From positions 32,469,501 to 32,533,500 of the forward strand of contig JABACO010000001.1 of NCBI GenBank assembly GCA_013339895.1: a stretch of DNA of 64,000 nucleotides, written 5' to 3'. How positions within the stretch are numbered: the first letter of the stretch is position 1; each line of letters starts with the position of its first letter. The position numbers were made by a program, and so were the translations under genes. Below, in pieces: positions 23,510 to 34,135 of this stretch. A model generated the notes under the pieces. That model had not been told where the DNA came from, searched no databases, and saw only the letters and a program-made list of their open reading frames with translations. The stretch comes from Ephydatia muelleri (taxonomy: Eukaryota > Porifera > Demospongiae > Spongillida > Spongillidae).

Positions 23510-26165
23510 TTAATTATGCCATGGGTCTGTGTCTGCATTAGGATGTGAAATTGCAAACATTTCACTGCGCAGCTGATCAATAATGGTTTGCTTGTTTGTG
23601 GCATTTAGCCACGATAAACTTTTATGGCCTGGGTGCGTTATAGCCCCCATACCATACCTAGCAAGATGTCTTTGGGGTCCCATCGTGCTCACATGTCTTT
23701 AAGAATGAACGATCGTACATTCTGCACAACTGAAGGAAGGTTGCCCTAGCTAGATTGAAGCTAGATTGAAGCTGCCAGTGAATGGGGGGTGAATGGCTTT
23801 GCAGACCATCAAGCAAAGTAGTTATGTAGCGAGAAACACATCTCTCCTTGCAAGAAGTCTGTGGCAATCTGAAATGGTTTCAAAAATACACACGGCTTCT
23901 CAGTTGCTAGCCACTGCTCAGAAGTTGGAATTAAATTTGCATATTTTCCTCCTTCAGTAGCACACAACGCTGGAGCATATAAAACGTTGAGTTCCAACGT
24001 GTGCATACATCCTTGATAAGTTTAAGGCCATGTTTGCGACCACTTAAAACATTGGTTGGATCAATTTCTTCTTCATTGTCACTACATTCTTCATCCCCAG
24101 ATTTATCTGAATCAATGATCAACTGCTCAGGACTATGCTGTCTTTTCTTCAATGCATCTAGCAACAACGGGCTGTTATTGATGGTTGTTGTAATGGTTCT
24201 AAACAGACAGACTAAGGCATAAGCAGAAGGAGTGCTCTTCTCCTTCAAAATATACAAGAACATATAAATTACTCATGAATATTTTCGAACCATCTTTACC
24301 TCTAAAGAGTTCTTGATTGAGAGTTGAAGTTTATGGCAAGCACATCTCACTTGCTCCTCACTAGCACCTTCTTCAATGAGTAGTTGCACAGCTGCAATGA
24401 AGTTAGCCCCCTGATCTGTTGAAATTGAATCCAATCTGTTCTCAAGCATGAATTCAACATTCACCAAGTCCTTCACAACAGATGCTATTTCTTCTGCAGT
24501 GTGTGACACTGTAACAGCAGTCAAATAAAATCCATATCACCGTTAACATTTAATCTCCAGACGTCCTACGCGTAGGACGATGGTCCTACGCGTAGGACGC
24601 ATGTTAAAATTAATTCTTTGCAAACCCATACGAACAGAGAACAAATCAAAAACTCATTGTACTGTAAAAATGGTTAGTAATTCTGAATATACTGGTACTT
24701 CCTTGCAATTCTTCAAAGACTGTCAAATACAGTCAATACTCATTGCCAATAGATACATGTACGTCTTCGGTATATCGTGAAGCAACTTCAAGTACCAACA
24801 AGTAATGTTGGAAAGATCAGAACGACGTTCAAAACAAGGGGGATAGTGAGACAGGTCTTTGGCACTAGGAAAATAAAAAAGTACATTTGGAATTTGCTAG
24901 CTCCACAAGCGTATGAACAATACTTATTTGTCAGTCGCATGTCTTGGAATAGCCAAGTGAATGGACAAATCTTGAAAACGCACAGTGTGTTTTCAGTACA
25001 AATAGCTAAAATCGTTTAGTGTTAGATAACTGCCATAGAATGCATTAAGTAGCACACACACCAAGCTTCAAAAAACATCCAATAAAAATTATACTTGTCA
25101 TACTTTGTTCTGTGACAATTAAATTGTACGCATAATGCATTTTTAAGTACCACATCCTGTTTTTTGCATCGTGTAACCAAGAGCGTGATTAAAAAAATGG
25201 ATTGTCAATTGGTAAATTAAGCATGGTAGACACATCAAACAAATGGATGACAAAAACTTGCATTTCTATTTATAATAAATTTTCAAATATTGGTCCTACG
25301 CGTAGGACTTGGCTCTGGAGATTAAAGGTTAAGAAACTGAATATTTACCATTGCTGATTGACACACCAAGAACACAGGACATCATTCTCCACTCAGCATC
25401 AAGCCAATGTGCAGTCACAGCCACATAAGAATCACCTGTATGCATTGTAGCAGCATCAGTAGTTATTGAGACAGAAGTTGCACTGGCCAACAAGACTTCC
25501 ATCTATATACAGAAGAATCAGTAGACTCTGACCTATATATGTAAAGAACTTGTACAAAACTAACCTTACTAAACACCATATCATACTGAGCATCTATTAG
25601 TTCAGTAACTTTGGTTCGATGTGGTGGAATATGTACCATTAGAGATTAACTCTAATAGCTCACGGATCTCTGCACTATCCATAAGAGCGGGTGGTAGTAG
25701 ATTAGCTGTAAGTGCTTTAACCAACAACTCGTTAGCTTTCACTAGCTTCTCTCCTCTCATAGCTCCTTGTGGTTGAGCTTTACACACATATTTATTAATG
25801 GATGGAGCAGCTGTAGCTGTAGGTGCACATGTAGCTTTAGCAGCAGATGAAGCAGCTGTTGTACTGATAAAAATCTTGCTAGTGCTACAGGTACTGCTGG
25901 TGCCTTCGTTCTGACAGCTGTTACATTGAACATACAATTTCAGATAATTTTCATACTATGAAAAATTTGATTTTTAAAGGGCTTACTCTTCGCCTTCTGA
26001 AGACAAGTCTATTCCATGGGCAGACTTCAAGTGATACCTCATGTTGGTAGTGTTGTTGTCATGTCTTGATACCCATTTGTAGCACTTCAAGCACATAACC
26101 CAGGTAGAATTTAGAGCCTTCTTATGTATCCCAAAATATTTGCCATGCTGAACTTCTATGGTCAA
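23510..26165 (-). pseudogene. hAT-family transposase (ZBED-like), broken and interrupted
   Basis: Minus-strand pieces in the right order: a BED-type zinc finger at 25983-26165 (CLKCYKWVSRHDNNTTNMRYH, ending in HLKSAHG), a Ser/Thr/Ala-rich linker at 25602-25937 (PPALMDSAEIRELLEL), a catalytic segment at 24273-24524 (LDSISTDQGANFIAA, CACHKLQLSIKNSL), the TRWNS signature at 23931-24263 (KDVCTRWNSTFYMLQR) and C-terminal pieces at 23510-23867. Several stops and frame changes separate them. A 782-bp TTAA-flanked element is inserted at 24547-25328. Assignment to hAT rests on the BED finger, the TDQGAN/CHKLQL block and TRWNS. Confidence 0.8.
24547..25328. mobile_element. TTAA-flanked MITE with subterminal 16-bp palindromes
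   Basis: A 782-bp element bounded by TTAA at 24543-24546 and 25329-25332. The ends CATTTAATCTCCAGA and (complement) CCTTTAATCTCCAGA form imperfect terminal inverted repeats. Just inside, the perfect palindrome GTCCTACGCGTAGGAC occurs twice at the left end and once at the right. The TTAA target and CC-type termini fit piggyBac-like (or Kolobok) non-autonomous elements. Internal frames (24580-25019) show no similarity I recognise. Confidence 0.85.
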
Positions 26166-26179
26166 CTTTCATTTCAGAA

Positions 26180-26745
26180 AGAAGGCTCAGCTCCCTGACT
26201 GCTATGACTTCATTAAGGAGATCCTGTGTATCATCATTATCAGTGTTGATTGGACTGTTTGATCACATCTCATTTATGCAGGCAGCAAATGGCTAACGCA
26301 CACCAGTTACCCCAAGACCATGCACATCATATACATAGAAATGTTTATATTTGATTAAACAATTATACCAAAAAAAAAGAGTCAGAATTGATGGCAGGCT
26401 GGGGGCATGCAACAACAGGTCCCCTTTCTATACACAGTACGATCCACACTAACCACATCCTCTTTTTGTGGCACGTACATAGGTTTAGCTTCTTTGACAT
26501 CACCATCGCTCTGATCACACTTACGTAAGGTTTATGTTTATTAATGTTATTTAAGATTATTAGTGATTATTATATCGCCGATTAAATGCGTATATGGCGA
26601 TTATCGCGATTAAAACGATTATGGGCAAGTACTTAATTGCGGCAACACTGGTCATGACAAACTCTTCAAGGTGCGATACTTACATTAATCAAAAGCTACC
26701 AAAATAGCTACAGAATGGAACAAGAGATAAGTAAGCTACATAACG
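26180..26745. other. Unassigned stretch
   Basis: No gene recognised. The part 26570-26640 is rich in ATCGCGATTA-like words, like 60885-61110. Short plus-strand matches to 15300-15400 (AGCTACCAAAATAGCTACAG, inverted) mark it as dispersed-repeat sequence. Confidence 0.4.
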
Positions 26746-26776
26746 CTATGGGACCGACGTAGTTGCGCGGGTTTCC

Positions 26777-26852
26777 TACCACTGATGAGATTTGAACTCA
26801 TATTGTCTCCAAATTTTAAATCTGGCGTGTCTACCCTTTCCACCACAGTGGC
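26777..26852 (-). tRNA. tRNA-Leu(UAA)-like gene of bacterial/organellar type
   Basis: 76 nt that fold as a cloverleaf: acceptor GCCACTG / CAGTGGT (one G-U pair), a 3-bp D stem GTG/CAC with a loop containing GGTAGA, anticodon stem CCAGA/TTTGG around TTTAAAA (anticodon TAA), a 7-nt variable loop, T arm ATGAG-TTCAAAT-CTCAT and discriminator A. No encoded CCA. The D-arm GGTAGACACG resembles bacterial or organellar tRNA-Leu and not the usual eukaryotic nuclear form. GGGACCGACG occurs on both sides (26749-26758 and 26871-26880). It may be an organelle-derived insertion or a tRNA-derived repeat head. Confidence 0.55.
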
Positions 26853-26889
26853 TTGACTCTAGGGACCGACGGAGTCCAGCACCATAGCA

Positions 26890-27115
26890 TCGGCTATATC
26901 CCTGCCTGGATATAGCCTCACTTCCAGCCTTGAGGCTGTGCCATAGTCGGCCGCCAAGATCTATAAGGACTTCCAGCCTTCAGGCTATGCCGTAGTCGGC
27001 CGCCAGGACCTATAAGGCGATATACCATAGTATATCCCTGCCTGGATATAGTCTCACTTCCAGCCTTCAGGCTATGCTGTAGTCGGCCGCCAGGACCTAT
27101 AAGGCGATACGACGT
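26890..27115. repeat. Tandem repeat with CAGCCTTCAGGCT and GTAGTCGGCCGCCAGGAC units
   Basis: Three partial copies of a block TATATCCCTGCCTGGATATAG, CTTCCAGCCTTCAGGCT, TAGTCGGCCGCCAGGACC, TATAAGGCGATA; the middle copy is truncated. GC-rich compared with its surroundings. No coding content recognised. Confidence 0.8.
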
Positions 27116-27175
27116 CCCACCAGGGCTGGCACCGCAGGTGCGGTGCTGTGATACAACGCTATAGCCGCACCGTAG

Positions 27176-27545
27176 GTGCCACGTATGGATGAATTGATGA
27201 TCAAGTACAAAGGACGGCTATCATTTCTGCAATATATGCCCAAAAAAACCATACAAATGGGGGATCAAGGCATGGGCTTTGGCAGAAGCTGGGAGTGGGT
27301 ACTGCTGGAATTTTACCATATACACCGGCAGAGATGGTACCACTATGGACCCGTCTGGTAAATAGTAAGCAAATAAGGCATTATGGAATATTTGCCACAA
27401 ACCTCCATTTAGCAATTTCATTAAATAATAGGCTATATGTGTGCACTGCCTTCAAAATCCCTTGTTTGCTTACTTTTAATGCCTTGAAATCCTATTCTAT
27501 TTATATGAATTTTACATGTATGAAACTGAGTATACATTGGTTGCT
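27176..27545 (+). pseudogene. piggyBac-type transposase remnant plus the dispersed repeat (no cassette)
   Basis: The frame at 27185-27255 reads DELMIKYKGRLSFLQYMPKK, the PGBD signature. After a one-base frame change it continues with GIKAWALAEAGSG-type sequence and FTIYTGRDGTT to about 27350. From 27355 the sequence is the repeat also present at 12345 and 14770, but it stops at 27530, before the position where a cassette would be. From 27545 to 27920 no gene is seen. Confidence 0.75.
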
Positions 27546-27924
27546 ACGTACGACTAGGCCTCTATCTGACCAGACGCTGTCATCGTGAATCAAGGTGACG
27601 ACTTAGTGGCAACCACAGCCTCTGGTGACCAAAAAATTTCGCAATACCAGTAGTAGAAAAGAGACCCTATGGAATAGTTATTGTATATGTTTTACATCAC
27701 TAATTACATGGTATTAAAAATCACTTAAAAGGGAGGCTGCACTGATTTTTTTTGACATTTTTTTTATTTGCTTAAAATAATCTACCTTATGTTACCAGCT
27801 AACTGTAAAAAAATTAAGTCTTAAGCGCGTTCCGTACTGAAGATAAAAATGTTTTTTAAAATGTAAACAAACGCGTCATGACGCCTATTTTCAACGTCAT
27901 TGACTCCCATTATTAATTATAGTT

Positions 27925-28503
27925 ATGGCTGTGAGACCGTATATGTTTGAACCTACGCGAGTAGTAGGCCTAAGTTTGGAGGAAGCAGATAGCAGTAGCA
28001 GTAGCGATGTAGAAGACAGCGGGCTACCAACGGCTATAAACCGCCTAGTAAATACATCGTGGTGTTTGTGTAGCCAGTGCACTCCACAAGCAACTACGAA
28101 AGAGTGCAGATGTTGTAAAGAGGATCCAAACGCCGCACAGCTTGCTGAAGGGTTGACATGCCTAGTGGACCACCATGAATTTGACATCGTTTGTCTCAAT
28201 CCAGCTGTTCTTCGTGTCGCATTGGCTGGAATTGCAGCAACTAGGGGAGATCCGATCAGGCTACCCTTAAGCAACAAGTAAATAAACTTCCAACAATACT
28301 TGAGATGTCTTTTCATGATTTTTCATACTTACAGATCGTATAGGCATGCAGCCTATAGGCAATTTATTTGGTGGCTACATCAAACCCGATTGGGACGGAG
28401 GGTTAGAAAAGTCATTCCTTCATGTGTTATAACAGCAATTAGAAGGAGGTTTCCAGAACCAGACAATGTATATGTAGGTTTTCAAGAATACTCTGACTTG
28501 TAA
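27925..28503 (+). CDS. Stand-alone P2RX7 C-terminal ('ballast') domain protein, two exons
   Basis: Exon 27925-28277 and exon 28335-28503 join in phase (the intron is 57 bp) to give about 173 residues with no stop. The first part has PYMFEPTRVVGLSLEEADS, an acidic Ser-rich linker and a Cys cluster (WCLCSQCTPQATTKECRCC, then CLVDHHEFDIVCLN). The second has RHAAYRQFIWWLH and RKVIPSCVITAIRRRFPEP. This is the arrangement of the zinc-binding cytoplasmic domain of vertebrate P2X7 receptors, here without channel segments. Such stand-alone domains are common in invertebrates; their function is unknown. It lies tail-to-tail with a transposase remnant and could be part of that element. The frame is intact. 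Confidence 0.8.
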
Positions 28504-28545
28504 GATGTATATTGACATATAGATAAGTGTATAACAAACAAAGCT

Positions 28546-30100
28546 TTATGTAAATCGAGTACTATGTGTTGAAATAAGAACATCTTTACTGGGTTTAGGA
28601 ATGGGAGCTATGTTTGATGAAATGCCCAAGCTTTGTGGGGTTTCGTAGTCAGTCAGATCTGTTTCACTGGACTGTAGCCTGAGATCTACAACATCTTGCA
28701 TGAGTTCAGCAACATACGAGTAGACCTTTTCTTGAGCTATTTTTTTCACTGTCCACCTTTTGGTTTGGCGTGAGTAGGCAACATTATATCTGAGTTGTCC
28801 TGTGTAACGAGCACATAACAGTAAACAATAAACAATGCCATTTTCAAATTGATACTACTGGACAATTACATGTACTGGCTTGTTCTCTTTCAGTGTTATT
28901 ATTGTGGTCTATGATGGCAAGTTCGGTGCGTGCCCGCATTCCATTGTAACAAAAATGCTGCCGTTTAGGACAGTATTGTGTTAGCATCGAATGGAAGACT
29001 TCTAGTGAGCCAGTATGTTGGAAACCATAAAGTTTTTTAATGTCTCGCTGCAAAGTTTTGTTGTATATTATTTTGCATAAAGCATTATGAGCAGGTGAAT
29101 TCTTTTCCAACCATTGTTTCTTTCGCTCATCATCAGAAGATAATGTCTCATGTGCACAATGATTGAAATGTTCATAACCATCATCCCATTGGTGTATATT
29201 TGAGATGTGGTGAACAATTGATGTCCATTTAGCACATAGCAGCTCAGTATTATGGTCACATGTTTGAGCGCTCCACCACAAATGGTTGGAAATAGAATGA
29301 ATCCATGGTAACAATTGCGTACAATCCTTACGTTTTGCCGCTTTTGTACGCTTTTTTGTTACGCTCTTTGCCAAATGCCAAACATCATAGTCATGCACTA
29401 CATCAGGATATTTTTTCTTCAATAGGGCTGTAGCAGATGTGTGTCTATCAGTAGTTATAGATTGGACCTGAATATCGTTAGCCAAAACATTGGATAGGCA
29501 ACGATCCAGGCCTTCTTTTTCCATAGCTACTGAACTACCTGTCTCAGTCATCTGCACTAAACTGTAGTCTATGATCAGGTCAGTGGCATTATCCATTAGG
29601 GAGTATGTGCAATACTTTGCACTGTATCCAGGACTGTCACATCGACCATCACCAGACAACTGCAATGGTGTGCCCTTCAGAAAAGCAAAAATTGCTTCCT
29701 GGTGTTTGACATATGCAGTATGTATAACAGGAAATATGTATTCATTCTGAAGTCTATAGAAGTACCTTTCACATAGGAATGGCACATTTAGCACTTTAGC
29801 CATATTTGCCATCCTCGTGTAGGTCAGACCACAGAATAAAGTAGCAGCAGATTCCCAGCAGCCATGCCTCGTACTGAGGGCTGGGACTCCCAGTGGAATT
29901 CATGGCCATCAGGACATGAACCATCCACAACCAACAATGTACCTCTAGTTGAAGTCTTACACTGCACATCACGACCACAACGTGTACATCTTTTCAGGAG
30001 TTGTAACAATTAAGACTCAAACACTAAGAACTTACGATCACGCACAACCTCATCGTCATCTACCATTTCCACTTCTGTTGTAGCTGAGCTACAATCTAAT
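28546..30100 (-). pseudogene. DDE transposase remnant, Kolobok-like
   Basis: Minus-strand 322-residue open frame (28844-29812) with GDGRCDSPG, SITTDRH, a D-x-x-H motif in HDYDVWHLAKS and an acidic SLEVFHSM, spaced as an RNase-H-like DDE core. Upstream, after a frame change near 29840, lies a Cys-pair segment (RCTRCGRDVQC...SCPDGHEFHW); an in-frame TAA interrupts it near 30008, and an acidic exon-like part (EVEMVDDDEVVRDR) lies upstream of that. Downstream, an exon at 28546-28799 supplies the C-terminus (YNVAYSRQTKRWTVKKIAQ). With one stop and one frameshift it is inactive. The family is widespread in cnidarians, sponges and fish. I place it near Kolobok with moderate confidence. Confidence 0.7.
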
Positions 30101-30926
30101 GCATCCTGATACGACACATCTTGAGAATGTGGATGATTGTGTACTTATTAACAACAGTATCTTGGTTTGTATCAGTTTGTCCTTTTTTCGGCCGCGTTCC
30201 GTGATTGGGGACACCGTGACTTTGCGCTCTTTCAGCAATTTTCTGTTCATGCTAAGTGCCGTGTTGTATACTTCTTTGTTATCAAATTACTGCTACCATA
30301 TATGGCATAAATTGACAGTGAATATCTCAGCCCCCCTTTGTCTATGCCCCTGCCTGAAGATAAGCCTTCTCCATCCTAAGTGTCACATCCAGGGCATACT
30401 GATTCATCTCTGTTGGGAAAGTTTGAGGGGGTAGACCATACATGACATCGACAGGTAACCAAACTTGTCTGAATTTATAAATGCTGAAGCGGTATTTTCA
30501 AAAGTGCTAGCATTACGTTAATAGGCGCTTAAGTGGGTCAGTACTTATTTATACTTCAATCGTACTGTCGTTGTGCCTCTCTCTTGTGGTGCGAATCAGC
30601 CATGCCAGATTTTCGGGTTTCTTCCACGTGCATAATTAAATCGAATATGTATACGTTATTTTAAATACGTATTTTAATAACGATCGTGCAGTAATGCTAT
30701 AAGATAATAGATGGCTTGCTTGGGTGTGCTACCTACCTCAGGCTTGTTAATAAAGACAAGACGTTCATAGGTTGGGCAGGGTGAGCCTTCCTGACATACT
30801 GCGGGACATAGACTTGAAAGATGTGGACGGTGTCGCGGAAGATAAAGAGAACGCAGCTAGCGAAGCTCCGATCGTGGAAAAAGTTACAATGCCACCTCAC
30901 ATCATTGCAGTGGTAAGCCTTTTTAA
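30101..30926. other. Mostly unassigned; possible exon at 30772-30926
   Basis: A plus-strand frame (DIDLKDVDGVAEDKENAASE) runs from 30772 into the TTAA element at 30927. Its codon-like character suggests an exon that ends at or near 30909, but I do not recognise the protein. Confidence 0.3.
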
Positions 30927-31299
30927 CACCGGATCCGTGAGAACAGGACATTTTTTTTGTCGAACCCTCCATTCAGAAAATTAGTCGGAAAAGTGTTTCT
31001 CGCTACAAGAGTGGCATTTTTGGATAGCCCAACCATCGCTGAAATTGTTTATGTCATTTTTAATCTTGTAGCAAGATTGATGCTAGATCTGTATGCATTG
31101 TAAGAGACGCGATTCGCAATTTCTCGGTCATCGCGGGGACGTAAGTACACTTTTTTCTCAAGCCCTATTCAACAAGTTTTATTGTGCTTTCATGCTTAGT
31201 TTGTTTACCAATAGAGATCATAGCGAATAACATTTCATTAATCCGCTTAGATTTTGTACAAAACGTTAAGCCAACTTGCCTTGGTAAGTCCCCAGACCC

Positions 31300-31569
31300 A
31301 TGGAAAGTGACGTAATTCGTTATTTAGTCATTAGTGGACGAGTCGAGTGTAAAATGTTGCCATCATGTGCTGAGAAGCACAAGAAACCAGTTTGCACTAA
31401 GTGTGATGGAGGAACGCGTTGCACTAAGTGTTGTCTATGCAAACCCCACCAACGTCCAGGTCGTCCAAGGAAGGATAGATCGTTACCAGATACACCCGTA
31501 GGAGCTAGTAAGGAGCATCACAGAGTACATGAAAACTTTACAAAATTGATACGTTTTGTGCAGGATTAA
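31300..31569 (+). CDS. Cys-rich basic protein inside the TTAA element
   Basis: An 89-residue frame: MLPSCAEKHKKPVCTKCDGG, then TRCTKCCLCKPHQRPGRPRKD. The clustered CxxC pairs and an AT-hook-like GRPRK are typical of small DNA-binding modules. It could be the N-terminal zinc module of a lost transposase. Not otherwise recognised. Confidence 0.4.
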   Translation: MESDVIRYLVISGRVECKMLPSCAEKHKKPVCTKCDGGTRCTKCCLCKPHQRPGRPRKDRSLPDTPVGASKEHHRVHENFTKLIRFVQD

Positions 31570-31592
31570 CATCAGAAAAGCCGTTGACAGAC

Positions 31593-31597
31593 AGATA

Positions 31598-31663
<66 letters not shown>

Positions 31664-31664
31664 G

Positions 31665-31747
<83 letters not shown>

Positions 31748-31757
31748 GAGGGAGAGT
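31593..31757. repeat. GA microsatellite
   Basis: About 165 bp of (GA)n with GGGAG interruptions, inside the TTAA element. The Arg/Glu and Ser/Leu frames across it are artefacts. Confidence 0.95.
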
Positions 31758-32239
31758 AAGAGAAACGATAATCGACAAATGCGTGGCTTATATGTCACTA
31801 ATATTAGCGTGAAGCTTTAATAGGACCTCCGCCCGTATACGCGTAATTACTTATTTCCATCGTGCCCAGACCTATATGATAGACATTGGCTTTGAACTCT
31901 GTCTTTCAGAGAGCTGAAAGACTGCGGTGCCAAAATTAGTAGAATTCGATGTTTGTGTGTAGAAATGAGAATATATTCACTGTTTACGAATGAGAAAAAC
32001 GTCACTGAAAAAAGTGTACTTTTTTCGGTGACGGTTGTAAGTTACGAACTTTGAACAAACACAGGATAGGCTAGGAAGTAGGTATGAAGGTGGGGAAAGC
32101 ATAAATATTCATGTGGAGAGTTGTATTATTATATTTCATAGCGTTTACGACAATTGGACCGCTTCCGACTAATTTTCAAAAACGTGCGTTCGACAAAATC
32201 AGCTCAAAAAATGTCCTGTTCTCACGGATCCGGTGTTAA

Positions 32240-33200
32240 AAATTTATTTTTAAATACAATAATAGAATTAAAAATAGTGTGTACGTTGCGGATACTGTTT
32301 AGCCACACTATGTATGCTTACACTATCGTTATGTTATGATCGTCACGTAGTGTGCCACCCTGTCCATCGGTCGTCTCCATCGAGTCGTGCGGCGACAGCG
32401 TCTCGGATGATGAGGGCGATGCCCAGTGGGACTCGCTGGGTAGGATGACGACGATAGTGGTACTTTCCATTAAGCCACCCGTCATCCCTCAATCTACACT
32501 ACTGTATATCTCTTACCTTTGTTAACACTTCACAATTTATTTGTCTAAACGTTTTAAAATTAGTGATCTACTGCTTCAAAGCTGTGTTGTTGAAGGGGGG
32601 TGTACACCCACTCCCCCCGTTCGGCCAATACCTAGGGCCACAAGCTGAAAATGTCCTTGTGGACTAGACTTCTGAACCACTGTGCATCAATGGCGTTGTA
32701 ATCTTCCGCAAGACCAAAGAAAAGAATAATGGGACAAGTGGATCACCTTCTGATAGCCACTTCAGCAACACAGGCAGGACTTCCACCATCTACACCATTT
32801 ACCGCCCAGCGACTCGGACAATAGCCCAACTCTGCATTCACTGCCTACAACATATACAACATATACCTTCTGACACTTCCCTTTGACACTGCAAGTTTAG
32901 CACTAGCCCTCGTTCCACACACTTTACCCCTTTATGCTAATTGTACTTACCACCTGGAGCCACACTTAAGAGGTACTTTCCCCTTGGGATGGTGGCATCC
33001 TGTTGACTCTGTCACCTCCACTCCACGAGCAGTGCTTCTATTTTTGCAGCTGTAACACCTCTTACCTGGCTTAACGAAGACCGACCTTGAAATTTTATCA
33101 TGGCTTCGTCAACTGTGTCTTCCTTATTTGGTGCATATAGTTCGTTGCATTTCCTTGTTATGTAAGTACCTTACTTTTCCTAGATGATCATGGTGGTGTT
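32240..33200. other. Unassigned stretch
   Basis: A plus-strand GC-richer patch at 32385-32460 (frame SCGDSVSDDEGDAQWDSLG) and a frame around 32690-32880 look partly coding but carry stops. I recognise no family. A T-rich remainder follows. Confidence 0.3.
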
Positions 33201-33205
33201 GTCAA

Positions 33206-33560
33206 CTAAATGAAGATATTGTTGCAGCTCCCTGAATCGATCTCTTGTAATACGGTCGGCAACTGGCCTGTGCTGCATATTTGGATTCGTGCTCCAATAG
33301 TCTGTGTATGATGGCAGACGATTGATGGACATTGGGATCTGGAACCCGTGGTAGGTGTAGCTTTGTCATATTCATTGCTGGTATTTACAATTGCCTCCAG
33401 CATCTCATCAGTAGAAAACAACTGGAATATCTCTGCGGGGTTGTCAGTTTCTTCGGATGCCAATCAGAGGAGTTTTTGGAAACAACTTTCATAGGAGCAC
33501 GTCTTTGTGCTGGTACAGGCTGGGATGTGGTGGCTGATTATGCTGCACTAGTTTTCATTT
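33206..33560 (-). pseudogene. piggyBac-like transposase N-terminal remnant
   Basis: Minus-strand frame with NPAEIFQLFSTDEMLEAIV followed by NTSNEYDKA. This matches the conserved start of the PGBD transposase core ('P..FF.LF...ELL..IV..TN.Y'). It breaks after about 50 residues. The stretch 33560-34135 shows no further gene I can identify. Confidence 0.6.
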
Positions 33561-34135
33561 GATGCTTCTGGTCCACCAAACCGTCGTCGCCACATAACTT
33601 CTGGGAGGTAGATCTCAAATAGTTCAGCCTCACCCTCATTAGGCAGAATGCCAGGACAATTTTGGCCAGATGTGTCTCACCAATGACTTTTAGTTATTGG
33701 TAGTGCTTATGTTTTAAATTAGTGTATTCTGTAATATTAATTCATTTGTTATACATACTAACAGTCCTGTCTTGTCATGCGCTACTCACGACCACCAGCC
33801 TGCTCACATTACAACATCTGACCAGATGTCGCTGCTGGACTCCCTCCACCAGGTGGACAGACAAGACGCTCAATTTTGTAAGTTTCTTTTTTTAAACTGG
33901 GAAGACACTGTTCCCCCTTTAGGCTTGGAACACAGGTCATCCAGTTAGTGGCCTGCGTCATTTATCTTCCTCCTCCCCACCCCCTCTCCAGGATATGGCA
34001 TTCATAAAGTTGAAAATGATGCACCCTGATGGTTCCCCTCAACGAGGCAGGCCACCTAACATCACCACTACCGTATAGATATGGGTGTTTCTCCCTATGT
34101 GATTTTAGATAGATAAATGGAGACGTTCTGTACAT

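Larger units (their letters stand above)
30927..32235. mobile_element. TTAA-flanked element with ~75-bp terminal inverted repeats
   Basis: Bounded by TTAA at 30923-30926 and 32236-32239. The ends CACCGGATCCGTGAGAACAG...ACATTTTTT match as inverted repeats for about 30 bp perfectly; then TTTTGTCGAAC and AAAATTAGTCGGAA also match, with an indel of about 10 bp between. The 1309-bp body holds a Cys-rich frame at 31300-31569 and a GA microsatellite. The target site fits piggyBac or Kolobok elements. No transposase is visible, so it looks non-autonomous. Confidence 0.85.

Noticed and set aside
31556-31798. Arg/Glu-rich and Ser/Leu-rich frames
   Set aside because: Artefacts of the GA microsatellite.
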